64,000 bases of DNA from Burkholderia sp. HI2500 (GCF_002223055.1 NZ_NKFL01000004.1:62001-126000); one strand, 5' to 3'; counted from the stretch's first letter, positions 29,621 to 39,268 are shown. The notes: generated by a model from the letters alone, not told the origin. Numbers and translations: made by a program.

Positions 29621-29789
29621 TTTATCCTATGTAAGATAAATGTAGTGTGATTTAGGTAAAAAATGCGCAATTCCGGGTATCACTGGCCTTTCGATTCCCA
29701 AACGGACATTGATTCGCGCGGCCAATAACGCTACGCTAACGCCTTTGTTGGTCGTCAACTACTTGATTTAACAGCGGGAACCCTGGTTC

Positions 29790-30221
29790 ATGGCACGCAA
29801 GTGGCTCCGCAACGGCGCGCTCGCGTCCGTCTTCGCGATGTTCGCGATGGGTATCGTCGGCACGCCGACGGGCAGTCTGGTTTCCGCCGCTTACGCACGG
29901 GAGGCCGTTCCGGCCGACGTGGCGGCGAGCGGGCTCGATACGATTCCGACCGCCCGTCTTCCGCGCGAGGCCGTGACCACGCTGGGCCTGATCGGCGCCG
30001 GCGGTCCGTATCCGTACGAGAAAGACGGCGTCGTGTTTGGCAACCGCGAGCGGATCCTGCCAAAAGCGAAGCGCGGCTACTACCATGAATACACGGTGCC
30101 GACGCCGCGTGCCCGCAATCGCGGGGCGCGCCGGATCGTCTGTGGCGGGCCATTGCGCCGGATCGACAACTGTTATTACACGGGCGACCACTACAACAGT
30201 TTTAAACGTATTGTTGAATGA
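29790..30221 (+). CDS. Exported barnase/RNase N1-T1-type guanyl ribonuclease
   Basis: 143 residues. A long signal peptide (ALASVFAMFAMGIVGTPTG, cleavage probably near AAYAREA) precedes a microbial ribonuclease domain. The domain shows DGVVFGNRERILP, then YYHEYTVPTPRARNRGARR with the catalytic glutamate and arginine, and YYTGDHYNSFKRI with the catalytic histidine, corresponding to Glu73, Arg87 and His102 of barnase. Such enzymes cut RNA after guanosine outside the cell. A barstar-like inhibitor gene follows 16 bases later, the normal toxin-inhibitor pairing. Confidence 0.93.
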   Translation: MARKWLRNGALASVFAMFAMGIVGTPTGSLVSAAYAREAVPADVAASGLDTIPTARLPREAVTTLGLIGAGGPYPYEKDGVVFGNRERILPKAKRGYYHEYTVPTPRARNRGARRIVCGGPLRRIDNCYYTGDHYNSFKRIVE

Positions 30222-30237
30222 CTTCGGGACGAATGGC

Positions 30238-30801
30238 ATGAGCGACTCCATCTACGCGCACGAAACGGCGGCGGCGGAACTGTTCGCGGCCGGCGACGGC
30301 AATCTGTTTCAGCGCGTGATTCAACTGCACGCGGCGGCGCAGGCTGGCAGCACGCCGGAGCAACAGGAAGCCGAGCCCGGGCTTTCATCGAACGAGGAGC
30401 CTATGAGCCTTTTCACGACCGTGCGACCCAATCTCGTGCAGTCGATCCGCGCGTTCCGCGTGCAGGATCTTGCCGACGAAGCCGGCCGGCTCGGCCAGCA
30501 TTTCCTGTATGCGTTTTGCGGCGCCGCGCAGTCGAAGCAGGAAGTGATGGAAACGATCGCGACGTCGTTCCTGTTCCCGAAGCATTTCGGGAAGAACTAC
30601 GACGCGCTGTACGACTCCCTGACCGACCTCGTCGCGAAGGCCGGCGCGCAGCCCGGTTTCGTGATCGTCCTCGAAGGGCTGCCGATCGCGCAGAAGTTCG
30701 ACAAGGAAGGGCGCGAGACGCTGCTCGACGTGTTCCGCGAGGCGGCCGAATTCTGGGCCGAGCGCAAGGTCGCGTTCCGCGTGTTCTACTCGTTCGCGTA
30801 A
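30238..30801 (+). CDS. Barstar-family ribonuclease inhibitor with N-terminal extension
   Basis: 187 residues from ATG at 30238. Barstar proteins bind and block the partner RNase in the cytoplasm. The core starts near residue 56 and shows SKQEVMETIATSFLFP, HFGKNYDALYDSLTD and the acidic EAAEFWAERKVAFRVFYSF end. The first 55 residues (MSDSIYAHETAAAELFAAGD and on) have no counterpart in barstar. An internal ATG at 30403 has a much better ribosome site (GAGGAGCCT) and would give a 132-residue protein. Both forms may be made. A strong terminator follows. Confidence 0.9.
   Translation: MSDSIYAHETAAAELFAAGDGNLFQRVIQLHAAAQAGSTPEQQEAEPGLSSNEEPMSLFTTVRPNLVQSIRAFRVQDLADEAGRLGQHFLYAFCGAAQSKQEVMETIATSFLFPKHFGKNYDALYDSLTDLVAKAGAQPGFVIVLEGLPIAQKFDKEGRETLLDVFREAAEFWAERKVAFRVFYSFA
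30393..30405 (+). promoter_or_regulatory. Internal ribosome site and second start in the barstar gene
   Basis: GAGGAG at 30393-30398, four bases, then ATG at 30403-30405 (MSLFTTVRP). The spacing is workable and the complementarity stronger than before the ATG at 30238, which has only GGGAC-type purines. It marks the boundary between the unusual extension and the barstar core. Confidence 0.5.
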
Positions 30802-30843
30802 GCGCACGTCGGCCAGCGGCCGATTCGGCGAATCATCCTTCGG

Positions 30844-30868
30844 AAGCCCGCTTCGAGCGGGCTTTTTT
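30844..30868 (+). terminator. Rho-independent terminator after the RNase-barstar pair
   Basis: AAGCCCGC/GCGGGCTT stem with a 5-base loop (TTCGA) followed by a run of six T, 43 bases after the barstar stop. A textbook intrinsic terminator; it separates this pair from the next genes. Confidence 0.9.
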
Positions 30869-31015
30869 GCGCCTGCGCGGGTTGCATGCGCTTGGCCCGA
30901 TCCGACACGGACCTTTCATCGCCCACTTTTTTTCGCGACAATCGCTCAGCCCGGGCGCCGCCGCCGCGCCGGGCGCATCACACCAGACCAACATTCGAGA
31001 GAGGGCCGTTTCCCC

Positions 31016-31759
31016 ATGACCGCTACCCGATCAGCGGCGCGCACCCGTGCGTGCCATCCGCTCGTGTGCGCGCTGACCGCGTGTGCACTGTCGCTTGGCC
31101 TCCCGCCAGCCGCCCAGGCCGCGGTGCTGACCCCGGAGCAGACGACCGATCTGTATCTCGGCGCGTTCGTCAATGGCGACGCGTCGAAGGCCGAGCAGTT
31201 CAACGACGCAACGCGCACGCACTTCGACGGCGAGGGTGTGCTCGACGTGGCGGCCGTTGCGAAGCTCGCGGACAAATTGAGCGGGACGATCGTCGCCTCC
31301 ATCCTGAACAAGGTGCCGGCGACGGTACGCACAACGGTGAACGGGCCGGTCACCGCGGCGATCGGGTCATTTCAGCATGCGCTCGCGCGTTCCGAGTGCA
31401 AGGCCACCGGTTCGACCCGGAAGCCGAACGAATCCGTGAAAGGCGAATCGATCGCGACGGTCGAATTCGCGTGCCGCGTCGCCGAGGTGGAACCTGGCTT
31501 GAGGGCGCTGCGGGAGACGGTCGACGAGCCGCGCTCGGAAGACGACAACGCGCGCGCGGCATATCTCGCGGCGTTCCTGAACGGCGTGGTACCCGTGTTC
31601 GACCACGCGCCGACGAGCCGGCCGATCACGGGCCGGATCGACCTGCATGGCACGGACGACAAGGGCTGGATCGCGGATTCCCCCGCCCAGGTGCTGCGGC
31701 CCGTCGTCAACGCGCTGATGAGCCAGATGCGTGACGCGAACGGCGACGCCGCCAATTAA
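31016..31759 (+). CDS. Exported protein of unknown function
   Basis: 247 residues, unrecognised. A signal peptide ends near PPAAQAA (CALTACALSLGLPPAAQA). The mature part begins VLTPEQTTDLYLGAFVNGDA and is an alpha-rich soluble domain; a second stretch AAYLAAFLNGVVPVFDHA partly echoes that opening, hinting at an internal duplication. Two cysteines (SECKATG, EFACRVA) may form a disulfide. Preceded by GAGAGAGGGCCGTTTCCCC. The next gene, also exported, starts 66 bases on. No function assigned. Confidence 0.75.
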   Translation: MTATRSAARTRACHPLVCALTACALSLGLPPAAQAAVLTPEQTTDLYLGAFVNGDASKAEQFNDATRTHFDGEGVLDVAAVAKLADKLSGTIVASILNKVPATVRTTVNGPVTAAIGSFQHALARSECKATGSTRKPNESVKGESIATVEFACRVAEVEPGLRALRETVDEPRSEDDNARAAYLAAFLNGVVPVFDHAPTSRPITGRIDLHGTDDKGWIADSPAQVLRPVVNALMSQMRDANGDAAN

Positions 31760-31825
31760 CCGGCAGCATTCGGGCCGCCGTGCATGTTGCCGGCGTGCCG
31801 GACATTCGAACGAGGGGAGTCGGCA

Positions 31826-32647
31826 ATGAACCTTTTCACACGGGGGCTGCTGGTGGCCGCAGCCGTCGCTTCGATCGGGGGCGCGTCGACAGCGGATGCC
31901 GCCGCGGTCGAACCGGCACTGACGCCGGCGGCGCAGGCCGCGTATCCGGCGGTCGAGCGGCTGCTTGGCGAGTTGCGCACGCGCTCGACACCGGACCAGT
32001 ATGCGGCGGTGGCCCGTGCGATTCACGCGTCGCCGGCACTGGCCGGCCAACTGAACGAACTGGTCGATGCCGGGTTGCTGACGCGCATCGCGGTCGACAG
32101 CGGCGAACCCGCGCTCGGCCGGACGTCCGGTGCGTTGCGCAACGGCAGCGTCTGGATCCTGACGCCCGCCTTCGTCGAGAGCCAGGCGCCGCGACGCCTG
32201 TCCCACGTCGTGCATGACGGCGACATCCTGCCGGACAACATGGTCTTCGCGCTGGGCTACATGGCGTGGCGTGCGAAGCACGATGCCGACGTGAGCCGCG
32301 AGGCCGCCGCGTTGCGCGCATCGGACGACAGCGCGGACGAGAAAAAGCGGCGCTGGATCGAGCTGAACACGCGGATCGATGCCGGCGGCTTCATCCAGGG
32401 CTGGAATGACACGGTCGATGCCGCCGCAGTGCAGCACGACGGCCGGCCGGTGGGAATCACGCAGATCGTGCCGATGCTGATGAACCTGCGCTATCGCGGT
32501 CCGTTGATCAAGGCGATCCAGGCGACGCCGCCGTTGCGCGTCACCGCGACGACCTTCCCGTTCGATGATGCGAGCCTCGACGCGCTGGCATTGGCGCTCA
32601 AGGGTTCCAGCGTCATCGACATCGAGCCGTTGAGCGCCGCGCGCTGA
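31826..32647 (+). CDS. Exported protein of unknown function
   Basis: 273 residues from ATG at 31826, chosen for its ribosome site (GAGGGGAGTCGGCA) and because the signal peptide then starts at MNLFTRGLLVAAAVASIGGA, cleaved near ADAAAV. An ATG at 31784 is the alternative. The mature protein is mostly helical with HVVHDGDILPDNMVFALGYM and WIELNTRIDAGGFIQGWND as the most conserved-looking parts. No cysteines or catalytic pattern recognised. It probably shares a transcript with the preceding exported protein. Confidence 0.75.
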   Translation: MNLFTRGLLVAAAVASIGGASTADAAAVEPALTPAAQAAYPAVERLLGELRTRSTPDQYAAVARAIHASPALAGQLNELVDAGLLTRIAVDSGEPALGRTSGALRNGSVWILTPAFVESQAPRRLSHVVHDGDILPDNMVFALGYMAWRAKHDADVSREAAALRASDDSADEKKRRWIELNTRIDAGGFIQGWNDTVDAAAVQHDGRPVGITQIVPMLMNLRYRGPLIKAIQATPPLRVTATTFPFDDASLDALALALKGSSVIDIEPLSAAR

Positions 32648-32653
32648 CGCGCG

Positions 32654-33442
32654 TCACCACCCGCCCCAGCGCGCCGCAAGCGCCGCAAGCACGGCCGCGC
32701 CGGCCGTCTCGGTACGCAGTACGCGGGGCCCGAGCGACAGCGCGGTGAACCCGCGTGCGCGGGCCGCATTTTCCTCGTCGGGCGACAGCCCGCCTTCCGG
32801 CCCGATCAGCAGCGTGACGGTTGCAGCGGGCGGCGTGTCGGGCAGCGACGCGAACGGGATGCTCGCGCGCGGCGACAGCAGCAGCCGCAGTTCGCCGTCG
32901 ACCGGTGCCGCCGGCAGCGTATCGAGCCAGGTGTTGAAGCCGGCGACCGGCGCGACGTCGGGCACGCGGTTGCGCCCGCATTGCTCGCACGACGCGCGCA
33001 CGACGCCACGCCAATGCGCGACGCGCTTGTCCGCGCGCTCGCCGGCGAGCTTCACGACGCCGCGCGCGGTCGACAGCGGCACGACTGCCGTTACGCCGAG
33101 TTCGACGGCCTTCTCGATCACCCAGTCCATCTTGTCGCCGCCGGCGATGCCTTGCGCGAGCGTCACGCGATAGGGCGGCTCGGCCTCGGCCGGTTCGAAC
33201 GTGTCGATCTGCGCGAGCGCGCTGCGCTTGTCGATCTCGACGAGCCGCGCGCGGTACTGGCCGCCGGTGCCGTCGAACAACGCGAGCACGTCGCCGGGCT
33301 GCAGGCGCAGCACCTGTGCGTGGCGCGCGACCTCGGCCGGCAATGCGAGCGTGGCGTCGGCGCGCAGGGCCGCGTCGACGAAAAAGCGCGGCACGGCCGC
33401 GGTGGTGGTGGCTTCGTTCATGCGTGTAACGGGTGGGGTCAT
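32654..33442 (-). CDS. rsmE: 16S rRNA m3U1498 methyltransferase
   Basis: 262 residues from ATG at 33442, which overlaps the upstream stop (ATGA), or 255 from ATG at 33421. Methylates U1498 of 16S rRNA. It is a SPOUT-class enzyme: N-terminal PUA-like part (RFFVDAALRADATLALP, HAQVLRLQPGD) and a C-terminal knot domain with MDWVIEKAVELGVTAVVP, LLIGPEGGLSPDEE and the final LGPRVLRTETAGAAVLAAL. Coupled to the glyoxalase-fold gene upstream. Confidence 0.95.
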   Translation of the reverse strand: MTPPVTRMNEATTTAAVPRFFVDAALRADATLALPAEVARHAQVLRLQPGDVLALFDGTGGQYRARLVEIDKRSALAQIDTFEPAEAEPPYRVTLAQGIAGGDKMDWVIEKAVELGVTAVVPLSTARGVVKLAGERADKRVAHWRGVVRASCEQCGRNRVPDVAPVAGFNTWLDTLPAAPVDGELRLLLSPRASIPFASLPDTPPAATVTLLIGPEGGLSPDEENAARARGFTALSLGPRVLRTETAGAAVLAALAARWGGW

Positions 33443-33855
33443 GCGTCGAGACGGCGCCCGAGCGCCCATCGGTAGCCGTCGAGGTCCTCGATCTGCGCGA
33501 ACCGGTCGCCCCAGAACTGATCCTGCGGCGCGCTCAGCGATTTCGCGCCCGCGTCGAGCGCGCGCTGCCAGGTGGCGTCGACGTCGTCGACATACAGGTA
33601 GAACGATTGCGGCGCGGTGGCGTTCGCACTTTTCGGCGTACGCGCGGGCGAGCCGAACGCGCCTTCGGGCGCGAACATCACGATCAGCTGGCCGCGATAG
33701 GCCATCTCGACGTGCATGATCGCGCCGTCTTCGTCGTGCACGTCGCGTACCGTGAAGCCGAATGCGGCCTTGAAGAACTCGATGGCCGCGCGCGCGTTGC
33801 GTACGACCAGGTAGGGTGTCAACCAAGGCACGTTGGCCGGACGTGGATCGGTCAT
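33439..33855 (-). CDS. VOC (glyoxalase/bleomycin-resistance fold) protein
   Basis: 138 residues from ATG at 33855, with GGAGATTTTC upstream; a reading to 33957 adds a non-conserved extension. The sequence WLTPYLVVRNARAAIEFFK and GFTVRDVHDEDGAIMHVEM, then SFYLYVDDVDATWQRALDA and the closing FAQIEDLDGYRWALGRR, define a single-chain vicinal-oxygen-chelate fold of the PhnB-like type. Metal ligands are not all identifiable, and a substrate cannot be named. Confidence 0.85.
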   Translation of the reverse strand: MTDPRPANVPWLTPYLVVRNARAAIEFFKAAFGFTVRDVHDEDGAIMHVEMAYRGQLIVMFAPEGAFGSPARTPKSANATAPQSFYLYVDDVDATWQRALDAGAKSLSAPQDQFWGDRFAQIEDLDGYRWALGRRLDA

Positions 33856-34017
33856 GAAAATCTCCTGTGGGGGCGCTTGGGCACGTGTTCTGATTCCATG
33901 CCCGGGCGTTCGTTCAGGGGGCGGCACGGCGTCCAGGACGTTCCGCCCCGGTGCCATGCATCGCGAATCCTGCAGGGACGCGATGGAAAAACGGAAGCGA
34001 GGCGGCCGCGCGGACGT

Positions 34018-34875
34018 TCAGCGGCGAACGCCCAGTGTATCGCGCAGCGCGCGCGGCAGGGCAAAGAGGGACGCATGCAGCCGCGCGTCGTAGTAGCGCA
34101 AGCCCTGGACGCGGCGGGCCGCGAGCCGTTCGTCGACGTCGTGTGCGAACAGCGCGGCCGCGTCGAGCGTGTCGCTCGCGATCGCCATCAGCCACTGCGA
34201 GCCATACAGCGGCACGTGCGCGGACAGCGGGTCGACGACCGCGAAGCTCGCGCGCAGGTCGTCGAGCAGCGCGGCGATGCGCGCCGCGTGGAACACCGGC
34301 GAGCCGAGGTGCATCGAGATCGCGCCGCACGGCGTCAGGATCCGCTTGAGCCGCGCGTAGAACGCGCGGGTATAGAGGCCGGCCGCCGGCGAATCGGGCG
34401 GCGTGAGGTCGAACACGACGAGATCGAAATGCTCGACGGTCGACTCGACGAAATGCGCGGCGTCGCCGATCACGACCTCGACGCGCGGGTCGTCGAGCGC
34501 ACCCTGGTGCACGTCGTCGAGATACCGGCGCGCCATCCCGACCACCTCGTCGTCGAGTTCCGCGATCACGATCCGCGCGATGCACGCGTGCTTGAGCAAC
34601 TGGCGCGCCGCACCGCCGTCGCCGCCGCCGAGCACGAGCGCCTTGCGCGGCGAAGGATGCGCGAGCGCGGCCGGGTGCGTCATGCACTCGTGATAGACGT
34701 ACTCGTCGCCGACCGACGTCATCGGTCGGCCGTCCAGCGTGAACAGGCGGCCGAGCTGCGGGGTTTCCCAGACCTCGATCTGCTGGTGCGGCGACGCGAC
34801 GTGCGCGAGCCGCCGGGCGTTCGGGAAGCCGTAGGCGGAGTCGGGCGTAGGGTGGAAAAGTAGAGTCGTGCTCAC
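34018..34875 (-). CDS. Divergent spermidine-synthase-like aminopropyltransferase
   Basis: 285 residues from a GTG at 34875 (VSTTLLFHPTPDSAYGF). The fold is clear: GDEYVYHECMTHPA near the substrate gate, the cofactor loop LVLGGGDGGAARQLL, the acidic strand end VIAELDDEV, GDAAHF, and FDLTPPDSPAAGLYT. In E. coli SpeE the last motif is D-x-T-D-P; here the first aspartate (D156) is kept but the second is proline. No speD is nearby. It may use decarboxylated SAM on a polyamine or belong to a related methyltransferase-like group. Confidence 0.8.
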   Translation of the reverse strand: MSTTLLFHPTPDSAYGFPNARRLAHVASPHQQIEVWETPQLGRLFTLDGRPMTSVGDEYVYHECMTHPAALAHPSPRKALVLGGGDGGAARQLLKHACIARIVIAELDDEVVGMARRYLDDVHQGALDDPRVEVVIGDAAHFVESTVEHFDLVVFDLTPPDSPAAGLYTRAFYARLKRILTPCGAISMHLGSPVFHAARIAALLDDLRASFAVVDPLSAHVPLYGSQWLMAIASDTLDAAALFAHDVDERLAARRVQGLRYYDARLHASLFALPRALRDTLGVRR

Positions 34876-35136
34876 GGGCGGGCCACTCGGGGCTGGCAGT
34901 TCCGACGTCTGAATTATAGGAGGCGGGCGGTTTGACGGAAAACCGTGCCGGAACACTACTCGCCGACAAGGGAAATGTCAGCCCATCTGTTAAAATGACG
35001 AGCTTTGCAGCCCCGTCCGTAGGCTCCGTCCGCTTCGCGTCCGTCAGGCGCCGCACCGCGCGCCGGGAACGATTGACGCTCGAGCTTCCGGATGCCGCCG
35101 TGCCCCCGTTTCCTCGACTCGTTCTCCGGACTCGAC

Positions 35137-37164
35137 ATGACGACTTCGTCTCCCGCCTCCACCACCCTGATGGCCAACGCGATCCGTGCGCTCGCAATGG
35201 ACGCCGTCCAGCAAGCGAACTCCGGCCACCCCGGCATGCCGATGGGCATGGCCGAAATCGGCGTCGCGCTCTGGTCGCGCCATCTGAAGCACAACCCGAC
35301 GAACCCGCACTGGGCAGACCGCGACCGCTTCGTGCTGTCGAACGGCCATGGCTCGATGCTGCTGTACTCGCTGCTGCACCTGACCGGCTACGACCTGCCG
35401 ATCGAAGAGCTGAAGAACTTCCGCCAGCTGCACTCGAAGACGCCGGGCCACCCGGAATACGGCATCACGCCGGGCGTCGAGACGACGACCGGCCCGCTCG
35501 GCCAGGGTCTCGCGAACGCGGTCGGCATGGCGCTCGGCGAAGCGCTGATGGCCGACGAGTTCAACCGTGACGGCGCGAAGATCGTCGATCACCACACGTA
35601 CGTGTTCCTCGGCGACGGCTGCCTGATGGAAGGCATCTCGCACGAAGCCTGCTCGCTCGCCGGCACGCTGAAGCTGAACAAGCTGATCGCGCTGTACGAC
35701 GACAACGGCATCTCGATCGACGGCGACGTCGTGAACTGGTTCCACGACGACACCCCGAAGCGTTTCGAAGCCTACGGCTGGAACGTGATCCCGAACGTGA
35801 ACGGCCATGACGTCGACGCGGTCGACGCAGCCATCGCGAAGGCAAAGCTGTCGGACAAGCCGACGCTGATCTGCTGCAAGACGGTGATCGGCCAGGGCGC
35901 GGCGACCAAGGCCGGCGGCCACGACGTGCACGGCGCGGCGCTCGGCGCGGAAGAAATCGCGAAGACGCGCGCGGCACTCGGCTGGACCTGGGAGCCGTTC
36001 GTGATTCCGCAGGAAGTCTATGCGGCATGGGACGCGAAGGAAGCCGGCAAGCGCGCCGAGTCCGAATGGGACGCGACGTTCGCGGCCTATCGCGCGAAAT
36101 TCCCGGCAGAAGCCGCCGAATTCGAGCGCCGGATGGCCAACCAGCTGCCGGCCGACTGGGCCGAAAAGGCTGCGGCGATCATCGCCGGCGCGAACGAGCG
36201 CGGCGAGACGGTGGCGACCCGCAAGGCGTCGCAGCAGGCGATCGAAGGCCTGGCTGCCGCGCTGCCCGAACTGCTCGGCGGCTCGGCCGACCTGACCGGC
36301 TCGAACCTGACCAACTGGAAGGCATCGAAGGCCGTCCGTGCGAATCCGGAAGGCCCGGGCGTCAAGCTGGGCAACCACATCAACTACGGCGTGCGCGAAT
36401 TCGGCATGAGCGCCGCGATCAACGGCCTCGCGCTGCACGGTGGCCACAAGCCGTTCGGCGGCACGTTCCTGACGTTCTCCGACTACAGCCGCAACGCGCT
36501 GCGCGTGGCCGCGCTGATGAAGGTGCCGTCGATCTTCGTGTTTACGCACGACTCGATCGGCCTCGGCGAAGACGGCCCGACGCACCAGTCGATCGAGCAC
36601 GTGTCGAGCCTGCGCCTGATCCCGAACCACGACGTATGGCGTCCGGCCGACACGGTCGAGACGGCCGTCGCATGGACCCACGCGGTTGCCGCCGACCGTC
36701 CGTCGAGCCTGATCTTCAGCCGCCAGAACCTGGCGTTCAACCCGCGTACCGATGCGCAGATCGCGAACATCGAGAAGGGCGGCTACGTGCTGAAGGACTG
36801 GGACGAAGAGATCGTCGCGCGCAAGATCATCCTGATCGCGACGGGCTCGGAAGTCGAACTCGCGATGAAGGCCGTCGAGCCGCTCGCGCAGCAAGGCATC
36901 GCGGCACGCGTCGTGTCGATGCCGTCGACCAACGTGTTCGACCGCCAGGACGCCGAATACCGTGAGCGCGTGCTGCCGCACGGCGTGCGCCGCGTCGCGA
37001 TCGAAGCGGGCGTGACGAGCTTCTGGCACAAGTACGTCGGCCTCGAAGGCGGCGTCGTCGGGATCGACACGTTCGGCGAATCGGCGCCGGCCGGCGTGCT
37101 GTTCAAGTACTTCGGCTTCACCGTCGAGCACGTCGTCGAGACCGCCAAGGCCGTGCTGGCCTAA
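35137..37164 (+). CDS. tkt: Transketolase
   Basis: 675 residues from ATG at 35137 ([20 protein letters not shown]). Thiamine-diphosphate enzyme moving two-carbon units in the pentose phosphate pathway. Seen: [14 protein letters not shown], the ThDP/metal motif [18 protein letters not shown], and [18 protein letters not shown] in the pyrimidine-binding domain, then the C-terminal domain. An upstream TTAAAATG at 34990-34997 could contain the -10. gapA follows on the same strand, a frequent pairing in beta-proteobacteria. Confidence 0.97.
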   Translation: MTTSSPASTTLMANAIRALAMDAVQQANSGHPGMPMGMAEIGVALWSRHLKHNPTNPHWADRDRFVLSNGHGSMLLYSLLHLTGYDLPIEELKNFRQLHSKTPGHPEYGITPGVETTTGPLGQGLANAVGMALGEALMADEFNRDGAKIVDHHTYVFLGDGCLMEGISHEACSLAGTLKLNKLIALYDDNGISIDGDVVNWFHDDTPKRFEAYGWNVIPNVNGHDVDAVDAAIAKAKLSDKPTLICCKTVIGQGAATKAGGHDVHGAALGAEEIAKTRAALGWTWEPFVIPQEVYAAWDAKEAGKRAESEWDATFAAYRAKFPAEAAEFERRMANQLPADWAEKAAAIIAGANERGETVATRKASQQAIEGLAAALPELLGGSADLTGSNLTNWKASKAVRANPEGPGVKLGNHINYGVREFGMSAAINGLALHGGHKPFGGTFLTFSDYSRNALRVAALMKVPSIFVFTHDSIGLGEDGPTHQSIEHVSSLRLIPNHDVWRPADTVETAVAWTHAVAADRPSSLIFSRQNLAFNPRTDAQIANIEKGGYVLKDWDEEIVARKIILIATGSEVELAMKAVEPLAQQGIAARVVSMPSTNVFDRQDAEYRERVLPHGVRRVAIEAGVTSFWHKYVGLEGGVVGIDTFGESAPAGVLFKYFGFTVEHVVETAKAVLA

Positions 37165-37253
37165 AGAGACAGACGCGACGCGCGCCACCCCTCGCGCGCG
37201 TCGCACCGTGAAGCTGCACGAAACGAATTTTTTCAGCCATCAGGAGATAGACC

Positions 37254-38264
37254 ATGACGATTCGCGTCGCAATCAACGGCTACGGCCGCATCGGCCGCAA
37301 CACGCTGCGCGCGTTCTACGAGAACGGCAAGAAGCACGACATCGAGATCGTCGCGATCAACGATCTGGGCGATGCGAAGACCAACGCACACCTGACCCAG
37401 TACGACACCGCGCACGGCAAGTTCCCGGGTGAAGTGTCGGTCGACGGCGACTACCTCGTCGTGAACGGCGACAAGATCCGCGTGCTGGCGAACCGCAACC
37501 CGGCCGAACTGCCGTGGGGCGAGCTGGGCGTCGACGTCGTGATGGAATGCACGGGCTTCTTCACGACGAAGGAAAAGGCGAGCGCGCACCTGAAGGGCGG
37601 CGCGAAGAAGGTGATCATCTCGGCACCGGGCGGCAAGGATGTCGACGCGACGATCGTCTACGGCGTGAACCATGACGTGCTGAAGGCCGAGCACACCGTC
37701 ATCTCGAACGCATCGTGCACGACGAACTGCCTCGCGCCGCTCGTCAAGCCGCTGAACGACAAGATCGGCCTCGAAACCGGCCTGATGACGACGATCCACG
37801 CGTACACGAACGACCAGGTGCTGACGGACGTCTATCACGAAGACCTGCGCCGCGCGCGTTCGGCCACGCACAGCCAGATCCCGACGAAGACGGGCGCTGC
37901 TTCGGCCGTCGGCCTCGTGCTGCCGGAACTGAACGGCAAGCTCGACGGTTACGCGATCCGCGTCCCGACGATCAACGTGTCGATCGTCGACCTGTCGTTC
38001 ATCGCGAAGCGCGACACGACGGTCGAGGAAGTCAACGCGATCATGAAGGAAGCTTCGGAAGGCGCGCTGAAGGGCATCCTCGGCTACAACGACGCACCGC
38101 TGGTGTCGATCGACTTCAACCACAACCCGGCTTCGTCGACGTTCGACGCGACGCTGACCAAGGTGTCGGGCCGCCTCGTGAAGGTGTCGAGCTGGTACGA
38201 CAACGAGTGGGGTTTCTCGAACCGCATGCTGGATACGGCTGTCGCGTTTGCGAACGCGAAGTAA
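37254..38264 (+). CDS. gapA: Glyceraldehyde-3-phosphate dehydrogenase, type I
   Basis: 336 residues with a strong AGGAGATAGACC ribosome site. NAD loop [13 protein letters not shown], catalytic cysteine in [23 protein letters not shown] for the phosphate, and the closing [13 protein letters not shown]. The aspartate usually found at the end of beta-2 of NAD-specific enzymes is present as IVAINDLGD. Cotranscribed with tkt or separately from a promoter in the 89-base gap; ends in a clear terminator. Confidence 0.98.
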   Translation: MTIRVAINGYGRIGRNTLRAFYENGKKHDIEIVAINDLGDAKTNAHLTQYDTAHGKFPGEVSVDGDYLVVNGDKIRVLANRNPAELPWGELGVDVVMECTGFFTTKEKASAHLKGGAKKVIISAPGGKDVDATIVYGVNHDVLKAEHTVISNASCTTNCLAPLVKPLNDKIGLETGLMTTIHAYTNDQVLTDVYHEDLRRARSATHSQIPTKTGAASAVGLVLPELNGKLDGYAIRVPTINVSIVDLSFIAKRDTTVEEVNAIMKEASEGALKGILGYNDAPLVSIDFNHNPASSTFDATLTKVSGRLVKVSSWYDNEWGFSNRMLDTAVAFANAK

Positions 38265-38310
38265 TCCCGCACGTTGCGCGGCCGCTGCGAGGCGGCCTGC
38301 GTAGCGAACG

Positions 38311-38343
38311 AGCCCGGCCCGGTTTTTCCGGCCGGGCTTTTTA
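38311..38343 (+). terminator. Rho-independent terminator after gapA
   Basis: 9-bp stem AGCCCGGCC/GGCCGGGCT (38311-38319, 38330-38338) then five T, 46 bases after gapA. The T run touches the stop codon (38341-38343) of the facing LysR gene. Confidence 0.88.
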
Positions 38344-39243
38344 TTGCCCGCCGCTATGGCTCGATATTGCCGTCACCTGCTCGAGCGCCGCGACGAACGC
38401 GCGCTTCAGCGGGCTGTCGAGGTCGGTCCACGCAAGGCCGATGCCGGTGCGATGCCCGGCCAGGTCGAGCGGCCGCGCGAGCACGTTCGGCGGCAACGCG
38501 CTGGCGGCCTCCGCCGGAATCAGCCCGATCCCCATCCCCGCCGCGACGAGCGCGAGCATCGTCGTGAATTCCCCGAACTCCTGCGCGATCTCGAGCGTCG
38601 TGCCCGCGCGGCTCAGCGCGAGCAGCATGTCGTCGTGAAAGCCCGGCGCGTAGCGGCGCGCGAGCACGAACGCGGGCTGGCCGCGCAGCGCGGCCGGCGC
38701 GATCGCATCGTGCGCGGCGAGCGGATGGTCGAGCGGCAGCGCGACGACGAAACCTTCCTCCAGCACCACGCGCGTGTCGATGCCCGCATACGCGGCCGGC
38801 AGCCGGATCATCCCGAAATCGATCCGCCGGTCGCGCAGCGCGGCGATCTGGTCGGGGGTCGGCAGGTCCTTCAGTTCGAGCGTGATCAGCGGATAGCGCT
38901 CGCGCATCGTGCGCAGCACGGCCGGCAGCAGCGCGGGCAGCACCGACGACACGAACGCGATCCGCAGCGTGCCGATCTCGCCGCGGCTCGACAGCCGCGC
39001 CATCTGTTCCGCGCGCGCGGCCTGCTGCAGCGTGGCGCGCGCCTCGGGAAGAAACACGCGCCCCGTATTGCTCAGTTCGACCTTGTGCCGGTCGCGCTCG
39101 AACAGGCGCGCGCCGAGTTCTTCCTCGAGCGCCTTGATCTGCATGCTCAGCGCGGGCTGCACGATGAACAGGCGCTGCGCGGCGCGCCCGAAATGCAGCT
39201 CTTCCGCGAGCGTGACGAAGGCGCGCAATTGCTTGAGTTCCAT
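38341..39243 (-). CDS. LysR-type regulator divergent from the idonate operon
   Basis: 300 residues from ATG at 39243 (MELKQLRAFVTLAEELHFGR), the standard LysR start. The winged helix-turn-helix covers residues 1-60 (AAQRLFIVQPALSMQIKALE) and the effector domain the rest (LRIAFVSSVLPALLPAVL onward). It sits head-to-head with idnO 151 bases away, with a T-N11-A palindrome in between, so it very likely controls that operon and itself. Confidence 0.92.
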   Translation of the reverse strand: MELKQLRAFVTLAEELHFGRAAQRLFIVQPALSMQIKALEEELGARLFERDRHKVELSNTGRVFLPEARATLQQAARAEQMARLSSRGEIGTLRIAFVSSVLPALLPAVLRTMRERYPLITLELKDLPTPDQIAALRDRRIDFGMIRLPAAYAGIDTRVVLEEGFVVALPLDHPLAAHDAIAPAALRGQPAFVLARRYAPGFHDDMLLALSRAGTTLEIAQEFGEFTTMLALVAAGMGIGLIPAEAASALPPNVLARPLDLAGHRTGIGLAWTDLDSPLKRAFVAALEQVTAISSHSGGQ

Positions 39244-39268
39244 GGGCGGCGGGCAGGCGAGGGCGGTG

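Larger units (their letters stand above)
29412..29789. other. Gene-free AT-richer stretch between maeB and the RNase gene
   Basis: 378 bases with no credible protein gene on either strand. It contains the maeB-side hairpin (29422-29454), a minus-strand terminator (29474-29507), a highly structured minus-strand RNA candidate reaching to about 29620, and an AT-rich promoter-like stretch at 29619-29660. The last 130 bases before the RNase gene hold another AT-rich tract that is likely its promoter region. Confidence 0.7.
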
